From Ferribacterium limneticum (GTDB taxonomy: Bacteria > Pseudomonadota > Gammaproteobacteria > Burkholderiales > Rhodocyclaceae), in the NCBI RefSeq assembly GCF_020510585.1, contig NZ_CP075190.1:3160001-3224000 (forward strand): a stretch of 64,000 bases of DNA. The letters run 5' to 3'. A model generated the notes under the pieces. It was not told where the DNA came from. It saw only the letters and a program-made list of their open reading frames with translations, and searched no databases. This document shows, piece by piece, positions 36,214-45,377 of this stretch. Both the position numbers and the translations under genes were made by a program. How positions within the stretch are numbered: position 1 is the stretch's first letter; each line of letters starts with the position of its first letter.

Positions 36214-37986
36214 ATGAAGATTTCGGTCGGCCTCTATGGCACCAATGCGCACCAGATCGCGCTGGCCATGATTCAGGGATTCAACAAGCACTACACGCTG
36301 TTTCGCCTGACCAGCCGCGAAGCCAAGTCGCGTTTTGAGCAATGCGACTGGCTCGGCGTACACAAGGCTGTCCGTGAACGCATCCGTTTCTACGATGACC
36401 GTGTCGACGAGTGCGTCGAGCGCCTGCGCAACGAATTCGATGCCCAGGGCATCGATGACACAACGTGGCAGCAGGTCAAACTGCTCTACATCGGGCTGCT
36501 CCTCAACCACAAGCAGCCGGAGCTGGCCGAGACTTTCTTCAATTCGGTGACGACGAAGATCCTGCACCGCAACTATTTCCACAACGATTTCATTTTCGTC
36601 CGACCGAGCATCTCGACCGAAAACATCGAGGGCGACGATACCCAGACCTACCGCAGCTACTACGCCAAAGAAAACGGCCTGCGCGGCGCCATCCACGCCA
36701 TCATCGGCGATTTCAACTGGCATCGCCCCTTTGCCGACCTCGAACGCGACGTTGACCATGTCTACGATGCAGTGTGCCGCCACCTCAACGGCATGCCCCG
36801 ACGCGAAGTCAATTTCCAGATCCAGGTGCTCGGCTCGGCCTTCTACCGCAACAAGGCGGCCTACATCATCGGCAAGGCAATCAATGGCGCGAACGAATAT
36901 CCGTTCGCCATCCCCGTGCTGCACGACGAAAAAGGCCAGCTCTTCATCGACACCATCCTGCTCGATGCCTGGCGGATCGGCCTGCTCTTTTCACTATCGC
37001 GCGCCTACTTCATGGTCGACATGGAAGTTCCGTCCGGCTACGTCCAGTTCCTGCGCTCCATCCTGCCTGCCAAGCCGCGCTCCGAGCTCTACATCATGCT
37101 CGGCCTCGGCAAGCAGGGCAAAACCATGTTTTTCCGCGACTTCATCTATCACCTGCACCATTCGGAAGACCAGTTCATCATGGCCCCCGGCATTCGCGGC
37201 ATGGTCATGCTGGTCTTCACGCTGCCGTCCTATCCCTACGTCTTCAAGATCATCAAGGATGTCTTTGGCCCGTCGAAAAACATGGATCGGGCCACGGTCA
37301 AGCGCAAGTTCATGATGGTCAAGCAGGTCGACCGCGTCGGTCGCATGGCCGATACGCTGGAGTTCTCCAATGTGCTGTTCCCGCTCAAGCGTTTCAACGA
37401 CGAAGTCCTGGCCGAGTTGCAAACGCTGGCGCCGTCCTGTTTCGAAGTCGATGGCGATCAGCTCATCATCAAGCATCTCTATATCGAACGCCGGATGGAA
37501 CCGCTCAACATCCACCTCGACCGCATGGAGCGCGCCAACAACATCGAAGGCCTCGAACACGCCATCCGGGAATACGGCAGCGCCATCCGCGAAATGGCCC
37601 AGGCCAATGTATTCCCGGGTGACATGCTGTGGAAGAATTTCGGCGTTACCCGCTTCGGCCGAGTGGTGTTCTACGACTACGACGAAATCGAATACATGAC
37701 CGACTGCAATTTCCGCAAGATTCCGCCGGCCCCCGACTTCGAAACCGAGATGTCGGGCGAGGTCTGGTACGCGGTAGCCAGGAACGATATCTTCCCCGAG
37801 GAGTTCAGCACTTTCCTGCTCGCCTCGCCAACCCTGCGCAAAATATTCAACAAATATCATGCCGATCTGCTATCGCCAAAATTCTGGCAAGATTCACAAC
37901 AGAAAATTCGGGATGGGCATGTTGAAGATTTTTTCCCATACCCGCAGGAACTTCGTTTTTGCAACGCCACGTCACTAAGCGACTGA
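36214..37986 (+). CDS. aceK: Isocitrate dehydrogenase kinase/phosphatase
   Basis: A 590-residue AceK, the bifunctional enzyme that phosphorylates and dephosphorylates dimeric IDH to direct isocitrate into the glyoxylate shunt. Visible are the regulatory N-terminal domain (about 1-300) and the kinase-like domain with GLGKQGKTMFFRDF (nucleotide loop), the APGIRGMVMLVF block and the catalytic region FPGDMLWKNFG followed by FYDYDEIEYM. The ATG at 36214 has AGGAGA seven bases upstream; an in-frame TTG at 36208 was rejected. It is divergent from idh and not in an aceBAK operon. Confidence 0.97.
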   Translation: MKISVGLYGTNAHQIALAMIQGFNKHYTLFRLTSREAKSRFEQCDWLGVHKAVRERIRFYDDRVDECVERLRNEFDAQGIDDTTWQQVKLLYIGLLLNHKQPELAETFFNSVTTKILHRNYFHNDFIFVRPSISTENIEGDDTQTYRSYYAKENGLRGAIHAIIGDFNWHRPFADLERDVDHVYDAVCRHLNGMPRREVNFQIQVLGSAFYRNKAAYIIGKAINGANEYPFAIPVLHDEKGQLFIDTILLDAWRIGLLFSLSRAYFMVDMEVPSGYVQFLRSILPAKPRSELYIMLGLGKQGKTMFFRDFIYHLHHSEDQFIMAPGIRGMVMLVFTLPSYPYVFKIIKDVFGPSKNMDRATVKRKFMMVKQVDRVGRMADTLEFSNVLFPLKRFNDEVLAELQTLAPSCFEVDGDQLIIKHLYIERRMEPLNIHLDRMERANNIEGLEHAIREYGSAIREMAQANVFPGDMLWKNFGVTRFGRVVFYDYDEIEYMTDCNFRKIPPAPDFETEMSGEVWYAVARNDIFPEEFSTFLLASPTLRKIFNKYHADLLSPKFWQDSQQKIRDGHVEDFFPYPQELRFCNATSLSD

Positions 37987-38046
37987 CAAAAAAATCCTTC
38001 AACACTACAATAAGCGGGATATTTTCCCACAAATAGAGAGAGCAGC

Positions 38047-39174
38047 ATGCCAATAACTATATCGGTCGTCAGCGAGCGCGCCCCCGGCGAAAGCCGGGTC
38101 GCCCTCGTTCCCGAGACTGCCAAGAAATTTGCCGCCCTCGGCGCCAAGCTTTGCATGGAGCAAAGCGCCGGCACCGAAAGTCACTTTCTCGACTCTGACT
38201 ATGCGGATGTCACGCTAGTCGACGGCATTGCCGAAGCCTACGGTCCGGCTCAACTCATCCTCCGCGTCACGCCGCCGAGCCCGGAAGAGATTGCCGCTTT
38301 GCCCGAAGGCTCGGTCCTCATCGGCCTCCTCAAGCCCTTCGAAGACAAGGCCCGCCTTGCCGCCTTGAATGCCAAGAAGATCACCGCCTTCTCCCTTGAG
38401 CTGCTGCCGCGCATCTCGCGCGCCCAGAGCATGGATGCGCTCTCGTCGCAAGGCGCCTGCGCCGGCTACCAGTGCGGCCTGATCGCTGCCGCCCGGTGCA
38501 CCAAATTCTTCCCGATGCTGACCACCGCCGCCGGCACCATCCGGCCGGCGCGGGTGCTCGTCATCGGGGCCGGCGTCGCCGGCCTGCAAGCCATCGCCAC
38601 CTGCAAGCGCCTCGGCGCCATGGTCGAAGCCTACGACGTCCGTTCCGCCGCCCGCGAGCAAATCGAATCGCTCGGCGCCAAGTTCGTCGACACCGGCGTC
38701 TCCGCCGACGGCAGCGGCGGCTACGCCCGTGACCTCACCGCCGAAGAGAAGGCCCAGCAAACCGAGAAACTGGCCAAAGCTGTCGCCATGTCGGATGTGG
38801 TCATCACTACCGCCGCCATCCCCGGCAAGAAGGCCCCGATCATCATCACCACCGACATGATCGCCCGCATGAAATACGGCGCCATCATCGTCGACATGGC
38901 GGCCGAATCCGGCGGCAACTGTGCCCTGACCCAGCCCGGCGAACACGTCATCGCCAACGACGTGAACATCCATGGCCCACTGAACCTGCCCTCACGCATG
39001 CCGACCCACGCCTCCGAGCTCTACGCCAAAAATCTCTACAACTTCATTTCGCCGTGGATCAAGGACGGCGAACTCAATTTCGACTGGAGCGACGACGTCG
39101 TCGCCGGCACGCTGCTCTGCAGGGACGGCGTCACCGTTCATAGCGTGGTCAAACAAGTCATGGGAGAAGCGTAA
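38047..39174 (+). CDS. pntAA: NAD(P) transhydrogenase subunit alpha, part 1
   Basis: A 375-residue PntAA, the NAD(H)-binding domain I of the proton-translocating transhydrogenase, which makes NADPH from NADH using the proton gradient. The Rossmann motif VLVIGAGVAGLQAIATCKRLG lies in the middle and the RQD-loop/mobile-loop region near AKKITAFSLELLPRISRAQ. In this split architecture the membrane part of PntA is a separate gene (pntAB). A GAGAGAG site precedes the ATG. The stop TAA overlaps the pntAB ATG (TAATG). First gene of pntAA-AB-B, 60 bases after aceK. Confidence 0.96.
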   Translation: MPITISVVSERAPGESRVALVPETAKKFAALGAKLCMEQSAGTESHFLDSDYADVTLVDGIAEAYGPAQLILRVTPPSPEEIAALPEGSVLIGLLKPFEDKARLAALNAKKITAFSLELLPRISRAQSMDALSSQGACAGYQCGLIAAARCTKFFPMLTTAAGTIRPARVLVIGAGVAGLQAIATCKRLGAMVEAYDVRSAAREQIESLGAKFVDTGVSADGSGGYARDLTAEEKAQQTEKLAKAVAMSDVVITTAAIPGKKAPIIITTDMIARMKYGAIIVDMAAESGGNCALTQPGEHVIANDVNIHGPLNLPSRMPTHASELYAKNLYNFISPWIKDGELNFDWSDDVVAGTLLCRDGVTVHSVVKQVMGEA

Positions 39175-39455
39175 TGGACGGTTTGCTCGCGCTCTACATC
39201 TTCATGCTCGCCGCCTTCACCGGCTACGAGATCATCGCCAAGGTGCCGGTCATCCTGCACACGCCGCTGATGTCCGGCTCCAACTTCATCCACGGGGTCG
39301 TGGTGGTCGGCGCCATGCTCATGCTCGGCACGGCTGACACCCCCGTCCAGCAAGCCATCGGCTTCTTTGCCGTCGCCCTCGGTGCGGCCAATGCGGCCGG
39401 CGGTTATGTCGTGACCGAACGCATGCTCGCCATGTTCAAGAAGAAGGAAGGCTGA
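39174..39455 (+). CDS. pntAB: NAD(P) transhydrogenase subunit alpha, part 2 (membrane)
   Basis: A 93-residue membrane protein with three hydrophobic helices, corresponding to the C-terminal membrane domain of PntA in enterobacteria. Typical blocks are YIFMLAAFTGYEII and HTPLMSGSNFIHGVVVVGAM. It forms the proton channel with PntB. It starts on the ATG overlapping the pntAA stop and ends 2 bases before the pntB start, giving three tightly coupled genes. Confidence 0.95.
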   Translation: MDGLLALYIFMLAAFTGYEIIAKVPVILHTPLMSGSNFIHGVVVVGAMLMLGTADTPVQQAIGFFAVALGAANAAGGYVVTERMLAMFKKKEG

Positions 39456-39457
39456 TC

Positions 39458-40828
39458 ATGACGCTGCCTGTTTACGTTCAAGGCGCCTGGTTCCTCGGCG
39501 CTGCATTGTTCATCTTCGGCCTCAAGGGCATGAGCTCGCCGGCCAGTGCTCGCAAGGGCATCATCATCGCCGGCTACGGCATGCTCGTCGCCATTGCTGC
39601 CACCTTCCTCATCCCCGGCCTGCAGAACCTCGCCCTCATGGCTCTAGCCCTGGCCCTCGGTGGCTCGGCCGCCTGGATTTCCGGCAAGAAGGTCAAAATG
39701 ACCGACATGCCGCAGATGGTCGCCATCTACAACGGCATGGGCGGCGGTGCCGCCGCCGCCATCGCCGCCATCGAATTCGCCAAGGGCGACGCCCATAGTC
39801 TGGCGACGACGGTGCTGGCTGTTATTGGTGCGCTGATCGGCGCGGTGTCTTTCACCGGCTCCTGCGTCGCCTGGGCCAAGCTGCAGGGTGTGCTCAAGAA
39901 AGCCCATCGCCTGCCAGCCCAGAATGCAGTCAATGTCATTCTCGCCCTGATCGCCATTGGCCTCGGTGGCGCCATGGTCGCCATGGCCCCGGCCCAGCCC
40001 GAGCTGATCTTCGCCTTCTTCGCCGTGGCGCTGGTCCTCGGCCTGATCGTCACCCTGCCCATCGGCGGCGCTGACATGCCGGTGGTGATTTCGCTGTTCA
40101 ATGCATTCACCGGTCTGGCCGTTGGCTTCGAAGGCTATGTGCTCGGTAACCCGGCGCTGATCATCGCCGGTATCGTCGTCGGGGCAGCCGGCACCTTGCT
40201 CACCCAGCTCATGGCCAAGGCCATGAACCGGCCGATCTCCAATATCCTGTTCACACCGATGGTGGCCAGCGGTCCGGGCGAAGCGATCAGCGGCAGCATG
40301 AAGGAACTCTCCGGTCTCGATGCGGCGGCGATGATGCGCTACGCCTCCAAGGTCATCATCGTGCCGGGTTACGGCATGGCCGTCGCCCATGCCCAGCACA
40401 AGGTCTGGGAAATGACCTCGATCCTCGAAGAGGCCGGGGTCGAGGTAAAGTTCGCCATCCACCCGGTGGCCGGACGGATGCCGGGGCACATGAACGTCCT
40501 GCTGGCCGAGGCCGGGGTGCCGTACGACAAGATCTTTGACCTTGAGGAAATCAACGGCGAGTTCGGTCAGGCTGATGTGGCGCTGATCATCGGGGCCAAC
40601 GATGTGGTCAATCCGAGTGCCCGGACCGACAAGGCCAGCCCGATTTACGGCATGCCGATTTTGAATGCCGACATGGCGCAGAACGTCATCGTCATCAAGC
40701 GCGGCAAGGGTACCGGTTACTCCGGGGTCGAGAACGCGCTGTTCTACACCGACAACTGCCGGATGCTTTATGGCGATGCGCAACCGATGGCTGGCGAGAT
40801 CATCCAGCACCTCAAGGCGATGGGGTAA
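39458..40828 (+). CDS. pntB: NAD(P) transhydrogenase subunit beta
   Basis: A 456-residue PntB with about nine N-terminal transmembrane helices (domain II) and a C-terminal NADP(H)-binding domain III. The latter shows VIIVPGYGMAVAHAQH (Rossmann turn GYGMAVAQAQ type), HPVAGRMPGHMNVLLAEAGV and IGANDVVNPSA, the NADPH-binding segments. Completes the three-subunit transhydrogenase. Next to two NADPH-forming IDHs and AceK, it points to close control of NADPH supply in this region. A hairpin (40866-40896) follows. Confidence 0.97.
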   Translation: MTLPVYVQGAWFLGAALFIFGLKGMSSPASARKGIIIAGYGMLVAIAATFLIPGLQNLALMALALALGGSAAWISGKKVKMTDMPQMVAIYNGMGGGAAAAIAAIEFAKGDAHSLATTVLAVIGALIGAVSFTGSCVAWAKLQGVLKKAHRLPAQNAVNVILALIAIGLGGAMVAMAPAQPELIFAFFAVALVLGLIVTLPIGGADMPVVISLFNAFTGLAVGFEGYVLGNPALIIAGIVVGAAGTLLTQLMAKAMNRPISNILFTPMVASGPGEAISGSMKELSGLDAAAMMRYASKVIIVPGYGMAVAHAQHKVWEMTSILEEAGVEVKFAIHPVAGRMPGHMNVLLAEAGVPYDKIFDLEEINGEFGQADVALIIGANDVVNPSARTDKASPIYGMPILNADMAQNVIVIKRGKGTGYSGVENALFYTDNCRMLYGDAQPMAGEIIQHLKAMG

Positions 40829-40865
40829 ACCGGCATCACCGGCACCAGTGCATCCGGTCACATTT

Positions 40866-40896
40866 TTGTAACGGCCGTGCTGGTGCGGCCTTACAA
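40866..40896. repeat. Inverted repeat between pntB and chemoreceptor gene
   Basis: TTGTAA-C-GGCC and GGCC-TTACAA pair across a short loop (interrupted by one unpaired base). It lies 38 bases after the pntB stop and 32 bases before the next ATG. No T-tract follows, so it may be an operator or mRNA hairpin instead of a terminator. Confidence 0.6.
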
Positions 40897-40927
40897 TAAC
40901 GGGCTATATCTTCCCCGGAAGCGGTGA

Positions 40928-42148
40928 ATGAAGCGTATTGATGATCTGTTGATCTGGCTGGCGGCGGCAGCCTGCCTTGGACTCTGGCTGTGGTCGCTGG
41001 CTGTCGGCCCGGTTTCGCCGCACTTCCTGCTGGCACTGGCGGTACTGCTGGCCGGAACCATCCTTTTTTCCTATGGCGAACGGCGGCGCTGGAAGGACAA
41101 GCAACTGTCCTACGTTACCGAACTCAAGAACGTCATGTCGGAATACCAGGTGCTCTCCGACGAAGCGATGGCCCATGCTGAAATGCAATTCACCTCGCTC
41201 GAGAACGACATGCGGGAAGCCCAGGAAATCATCCGGACTTCAGTCAGCAAGCTTTCCGGCAGCCTGACCGGACTCGAATCGCAATCCTCCGACCAGCGCC
41301 AGATCCTGCGCTCGCTGATCGACCAGATGCTGAACATGACCGGCAACAACACCATGGCCCGGGAGCAGGTCAGCCTGCAACGCTTCTTCGACGAAACGAA
41401 TACGCTGATCGCCGAATTCATCGGCAAGATGTCCCATCTGCAAGAAACCAGCAAAGGCATTGCCACCAGCTTTGACGAAATGCAGGAACGTGTTTCGCGC
41501 ATTACCGGCTCGCTCAACGACATTGCCGGCATTACCAAACAGACCGACCTGCTGGCGCTCAATGCTGCCATCGAAGCCGCAAGGGCTGGCGAAGCCGGCC
41601 GCGGCTTTGCCGTGGTGGCCGACGAAGTGCGCAATCTGGCAGCACGCACCGGCGAATTCAATGTCGATATCCGCAAGTCGCTGACCGACATCATGAATTC
41701 GCTGCAGGACGTTGGCGGAAGGGTCGCCGCAGCGACCCACATCGACATGAGCATTGCCGACAAATCGCGCGCCGCGCTGCAGGAACTGGGCGGCGAGTTG
41801 ATGGAACTGACCGGCAAGGCGCGCGAACATTCCGACCACATTACCGCCATCACCGAACAGATGCATGAAATGACGCAGGAAGGCGTCATGGCCATGCAGT
41901 TCGAGGACATCGTGACGCAGATGATGTCGCGCATCAGCCAGCGGACGACCAACGTCGGCGAGTACATGCACGCCTTCCTGGCCCTGCAGCACGACAACGA
42001 AACCGACGGCCTGCAACGCTTCCGCTCGCGCAGCCAGAAACTGGTCGGATTGCTGGTCAACTCGCACGTCCAGGGCGATGCGATGAAGGCCAACAGTGCC
42101 GGACTGCACGCCAAGAACAGCAGCAACGGCGATATCGAGCTGTTCTGA
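40928..42148 (+). CDS. Methyl-accepting chemotaxis-like protein
   Basis: A 406-residue protein with two closely spaced N-terminal helices (about residues 5-22 and 30-47) and almost no periplasmic domain, followed by a long coiled coil. A shortened MCP signalling domain contains the hallmark hairpin tip region ([37 protein letters not shown], written here in two parts). With no large sensor domain it may sense membrane or internal state or be regulated by a partner. The C-terminus carries a helical tail. No che genes are nearby. Start is ATG at 40928. Confidence 0.88.
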   Translation: MKRIDDLLIWLAAAACLGLWLWSLAVGPVSPHFLLALAVLLAGTILFSYGERRRWKDKQLSYVTELKNVMSEYQVLSDEAMAHAEMQFTSLENDMREAQEIIRTSVSKLSGSLTGLESQSSDQRQILRSLIDQMLNMTGNNTMAREQVSLQRFFDETNTLIAEFIGKMSHLQETSKGIATSFDEMQERVSRITGSLNDIAGITKQTDLLALNAAIEAARAGEAGRGFAVVADEVRNLAARTGEFNVDIRKSLTDIMNSLQDVGGRVAAATHIDMSIADKSRAALQELGGELMELTGKAREHSDHITAITEQMHEMTQEGVMAMQFEDIVTQMMSRISQRTTNVGEYMHAFLALQHDNETDGLQRFRSRSQKLVGLLVNSHVQGDAMKANSAGLHAKNSSNGDIELF

Positions 42149-42165
42149 GGCCAGTTTTGCATTGT

Positions 42166-42200
42166 TACGGTCAACCGGAAATTTAGGCCAAAAATGGAAT
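42166..42200 (+). repeat. Dispersed element, copy 10, overlapping the yeeE-like start
   Basis: TACGGTCAACCGG, AAATTTAGGCCAAAAATGGAAT. The ATG of the transporter gene is inside the element. Confidence 0.9.
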
Positions 42201-43291
42201 TGACCAGCCTGATCGAAACCCTGGGCGAGAAGACCGCCGTCACGCTGGCCGGCCTGACCATTGGCATCTTTTTTGGCATTTTTGCCCAGCGCTCGCGTTT
42301 CTGCCTGCGTTCCGCCGTTGTCGAATTCTGGAACCGTGACGGTTGCAGCAAGCTCGCCGTCTGGCTTTTCGCCTTTTCCGCTGCCGTCATCGCCACCCAG
42401 TTTTTCATCACCCAGGGCTGGCTCAATGTCTCGCAGGCCCGCCAACTGGCCGCCAAAGGCAGCCTGTCCGGCGCACTGGTCGGCGGTCTGCTTTTCGGCG
42501 TCGGCATGATCCTCGCCCGCGGCTGCTCGTCGCGCATGCTGGTACTGGCCGCCAACGGCAACCTGCGCGCTCTGCTCGCCGGGCTGATTTTCGCCGTCGC
42601 CGCCCAGGCCTCGCTGAACGGCCTGCTCTCGCCCCTACGCACCTCGATTTCCGGCTGGCTGACCATCGACGGCGGCACCGCCCGCGACCTGCTTGCCTTC
42701 CTCCACCTCGGTAATCTCGGCGGCCTGCTCTTTGGTCTCGCCTGGCTCGCCGCAGCGATCCACTTCGCCCGCCGTGCCCACCTCGCCCGGCGCGAATGGC
42801 TGGGCGGCAGCGGCGTCGGCCTGATGGTCGCGCTGGCCTGGCTGGTCACCTATCAGGTTGGCACCCAATCCTTCGAAATTATCCCCGTACAAAGCCTGAG
42901 CTTCACCGGCCCGTCGGCCGACATGCTCATGCTGGTCCTCTCCCCGCCCGGCCAGCCATGGGATTTCAACATCGGTCTGGTCCCCGGCGTTGTCCTCGGC
43001 TCCTTCCTCGCCGCCCTCTGGGGCAAGGAATTGAAGCTCGAAGGCTTCAAGGACGGCCACAGCATGCGGCGCTACATGGCCGGCGCCATCTGCATGGGTT
43101 TCGGCGGCATGCTGGCCGGCGGGTGCGCCGTCGGTGCCGGCGTTTCGGGCGCAGCGATTTTTGCCCTGACGGCGTGGATTTCGCTGATCGGCATGTGGAT
43201 CGGCGCCGGAGTGGCCGACCGCCTCATCGACCGACCGGCCAAACAGTCGACAACGGAGTGTGCCGGCAGCACGCCGGCAACCTCGCCGTAA
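42194..43291 (+). CDS. YeeE/YedE-family sulfur (thiosulfate) transporter
   Basis: A 365-residue integral membrane protein with about nine helices and the family's repeated motifs FAQRSRFCLRSA, GMILARGCSSRML and GGMLAGGCAVGAG; the cysteines in these motifs guide thiosulfate through the pore in characterised YeeE/TsuA. It probably imports thiosulfate or a related sulfur anion, consistent with the sox cluster 1.5 kb downstream. The start codon lies inside a copy of the dispersed element, so no Shine-Dalgarno is evident upstream and translation must use sequence from the repeat. It is the family's full length. Confidence 0.9.
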   Translation: MELTSLIETLGEKTAVTLAGLTIGIFFGIFAQRSRFCLRSAVVEFWNRDGCSKLAVWLFAFSAAVIATQFFITQGWLNVSQARQLAAKGSLSGALVGGLLFGVGMILARGCSSRMLVLAANGNLRALLAGLIFAVAAQASLNGLLSPLRTSISGWLTIDGGTARDLLAFLHLGNLGGLLFGLAWLAAAIHFARRAHLARREWLGGSGVGLMVALAWLVTYQVGTQSFEIIPVQSLSFTGPSADMLMLVLSPPGQPWDFNIGLVPGVVLGSFLAALWGKELKLEGFKDGHSMRRYMAGAICMGFGGMLAGGCAVGAGVSGAAIFALTAWISLIGMWIGAGVADRLIDRPAKQSTTECAGSTPATSP

Positions 43292-43399
43292 TCCTTCTTC
43301 AACAGTTGGCGGCCCGCCCCGGCCGACCGGAATCCCGGCAACGGCCGTCTGGAACGTTTCTCGCTCTGAGCGCAGATACCCACCCGATTTGTGCCGAAG

Positions 43400-44260
43400 A
43401 TGTCAGAAAACTCACAAGCCTTGCTCGATTCGCTGTCGCTCGACCCACGACTGTCCCTGTTCGCCGTGGCGGCCGGGGCGACCATGGTCGGCGGCGAACT
43501 TGGCGATGACACGCTCGACGACATGGCCGCGCAGGTCGCCAGCGGCGCCCTGGCCGAGCTCGATGCGCGACTCGTCTGGCCATTGCTGGCCGAAGGCCTG
43601 ATGGGCGCCCAGCCCTCGCGCATGCTGGCGGCGCTGACCGCCTGTGGCGCACTGGAACGCCTGCTGCCCGAATTCACCGCGCTGTTTGGCCGCTTCCAGA
43701 CCGGCTTCGATGGCGAGCCGGTCGATATCGGGCGCCACCAGGGTCGGGTACTCGACATCGCCGCAGCAGGCAACGCGCCGCTGCGCGTCCGGCTGGCCGC
43801 GCTGCTCTGCAATCTCGGCAAAGCCGATTCGCCGCCGCAGCATCTGCCTTCGCACTACCGCCACATCGACCGCTGCCTGCCGCGCATCCGCAACGTCTGC
43901 GCCCGTTTCGGCATCGCCGCCGAGCTTGAGGACTTCGCCATCCTGGTCGCCATGGAACTGGAGCGCGTGCATCGCGCGACCCGCATGCGCGCCGGCTCGA
44001 TGACCGCGCTGCTCGAACGCGTCGCTGCCTTTGCCGATCCGGCGCGCTTCGAGGATCTGCTGACGGTCTGCGCCTGCGACTATTTTGCCTACCCCGGCAA
44101 CACCACGCCGACTTATCCGAAAGCCGCGCTGCTCAAGCAAGCGCTGGCCGCCTGCCTGGCGCTTCCCGAAACCGACGAGGACGAGGCCACCACGCGGCAC
44201 GAACAGCGTGCCATGGCCGTCGCGAGCGCCTTGCGCTCCGGCACCGACCACGAACTTTGA
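43400..44260 (+). CDS. Degenerate HD-domain protein related to tRNA nucleotidyltransferase C-half
   Basis: A 286-residue soluble protein. About residues 70-250 resemble the C-terminal half of bacterial CCA-adding enzyme: ALERLLPEFTALFGRF, then RLAALLCNLGKADSPP, which aligns with the CHDLGKG metal motif of the Cca HD domain, and a helical tail. The catalytic His-Asp pair is replaced (Cys-Asn), and the polymerase head is missing. It is therefore neither a tRNA nucleotidyltransferase nor a phosphohydrolase in the usual sense. It is followed 13 bases later by a NifX-like gene. A GTG at 43391 is an alternative start. Function unknown. Confidence 0.6.
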   Translation: MSENSQALLDSLSLDPRLSLFAVAAGATMVGGELGDDTLDDMAAQVASGALAELDARLVWPLLAEGLMGAQPSRMLAALTACGALERLLPEFTALFGRFQTGFDGEPVDIGRHQGRVLDIAAAGNAPLRVRLAALLCNLGKADSPPQHLPSHYRHIDRCLPRIRNVCARFGIAAELEDFAILVAMELERVHRATRMRAGSMTALLERVAAFADPARFEDLLTVCACDYFAYPGNTTPTYPKAALLKQALAACLALPETDEDEATTRHEQRAMAVASALRSGTDHEL

Positions 44261-44273
44261 ACAGGGTACAACG

Positions 44274-44633
44274 ATGACAACCGCCCCCCTCTCCCCCGAT
44301 TGCCTGATCGCCGTGGCCACCAAGACCGGCCAGCAGATCGACCTGCACTTCGGCCACGCCGACGACTTTGCCATCTACGCCGTGCGCAACGGCACGGTGG
44401 CCTTCCTCGAAAAGCGCCAGGTCGAGCATTACTGCCAGGGCGGCCATGGTGACGAGGACAAACGCGAAGTCATCCTGCGTGCCCTCGCCGACTGCCGGGC
44501 CCTGTTCGTTGCCCGCATCGGCGGCGGCCCCGGCACCCGGCTGCGCGAAGCGGGCATCGAGCCGGTGGACGATTACCCCTACGGCGCCCCGGAAGCCTCG
44601 ATTATCGCCTGGCTGGCCAGCCAAAACGGGTGA
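44274..44633 (+). CDS. NifX/NafY-like FeMo-cofactor-binding domain protein
   Basis: A 119-residue single-domain protein of the dinitrogenase iron-molybdenum cofactor family (NifX, NafY and the NifB C-terminus). The family pattern is visible: IAVATKTGQQIDLHFGHADDFAIY, and GGGPGTRLREAGIEPV. Such proteins bind NifB-co or FeMo-co, or act as metal-cluster carriers outside nitrogen fixation. No nif genes are in the window, and it is coupled to the degenerate HD gene. It ends 30 bases before repeat copy 11 and about 130 bases before the sox operon's 3' end. Confidence 0.82.
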   Translation: MTTAPLSPDCLIAVATKTGQQIDLHFGHADDFAIYAVRNGTVAFLEKRQVEHYCQGGHGDEDKREVILRALADCRALFVARIGGGPGTRLREAGIEPVDDYPYGAPEASIIAWLASQNG

Positions 44634-44664
44634 GAGTGCCGCTTTTCAGCCCGCTGCCCGATTC

Positions 44665-44699
44665 CACGGTCAACCGGAAAAAACGGCAAAAATTGAAAA
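44665..44699 (+). repeat. Dispersed element, copy 11
   Basis: CACGGTCAACCGG, A-run, CGGCAAAAATTGAAAA, next to the terminator of the sox operon. Confidence 0.88.
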
Positions 44700-44716
44700 C
44701 TTCCCTGCCGCCAGAC

Positions 44717-44746
44717 GAAAAAAATCCCCGCCGCAGCGAGGATTTC
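44717..44746 (-). terminator. Terminator at the end of the sox operon
   Basis: On the minus strand AATCCTCGC and GCGGGGATT pair across TGCG-type loop, followed by a T-tract. It lies 20 bases beyond the rhodanese stop. Confidence 0.78.
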
Positions 44747-44765
44747 TCCGAATGTCGATTGACGA

Positions 44766-45377
44766 TCAGCGCGGAAAGTACATCTTCGCCTTGTCCAGCT
44801 TGTAGGTCCACGGCAGGCCGGCGTTCTTCCAGCCATTGACCACGCGCTGCCCGGCTTTCGGACCATCCTTGGCGGTATCGCCCTCGACCCCTTCAGCGAT
44901 GCCGTAGACCTTGGTGTAACCGGCCATTTGCAGGCGATCCTGGGCCTTCGAGCTGCGGTCGCCGGAACGGCAGACGAGGATTATCGTGGCGTCCTTGCCC
45001 AGCCCCATTTCCTTCAGGCGACGCTCCAGTTCCGGCACAAAGTCCTGGTTCGGCTCGAGCTTGTACATGTGGCGCTTGTCGTCCCAGTCGCTCATCAACT
45101 CGGGATGCTCGACGTAGGGGACAAGCGCATCGGCATCGCTCGGCCAGCCGACGTACATCGCCTCGGCCCGAGTCCGGACATCGAAGAAGGCGACGCCTTT
45201 CGGGTTGGCCTTCTTCATGTCGTAAGCCTGCTGCGGCGTCAGGTAGAGGCCGACCTTGGACTTCTTGACATCGGGCAGCTTGTCCCAGTCGGTGCTACCC
45301 GGCGCCCAGTCGGCGGCGAAGGTTTGCGTGGCCAGGGCCAGCGCGGCGACAGCAAATAGTTTCGGCAGGAGTTTCAT
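44766..45377 (-). CDS. Periplasmic rhodanese-domain protein in the sox operon
   Basis: A 203-residue protein with a signal peptide (MKLLPKLFAVAALALA, cleavage after TFA) and one rhodanese domain. The active-site loop is VCRSGDRS, with the persulfide-forming cysteine. It would transfer sulfane sulfur in the periplasm. It is the last gene of the sox operon, with its ATG overlapping the soxB stop (ATGA). Its place suggests sulfur transfer to or from SoxYZ, but this is inference. The start at 45377 was chosen because the longer frame reads soxB out of phase. Confidence 0.88.
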   Translation of the reverse strand: MKLLPKLFAVAALALATQTFAADWAPGSTDWDKLPDVKKSKVGLYLTPQQAYDMKKANPKGVAFFDVRTRAEAMYVGWPSDADALVPYVEHPELMSDWDDKRHMYKLEPNQDFVPELERRLKEMGLGKDATIILVCRSGDRSSKAQDRLQMAGYTKVYGIAEGVEGDTAKDGPKAGQRVVNGWKNAGLPWTYKLDKAKMYFPR

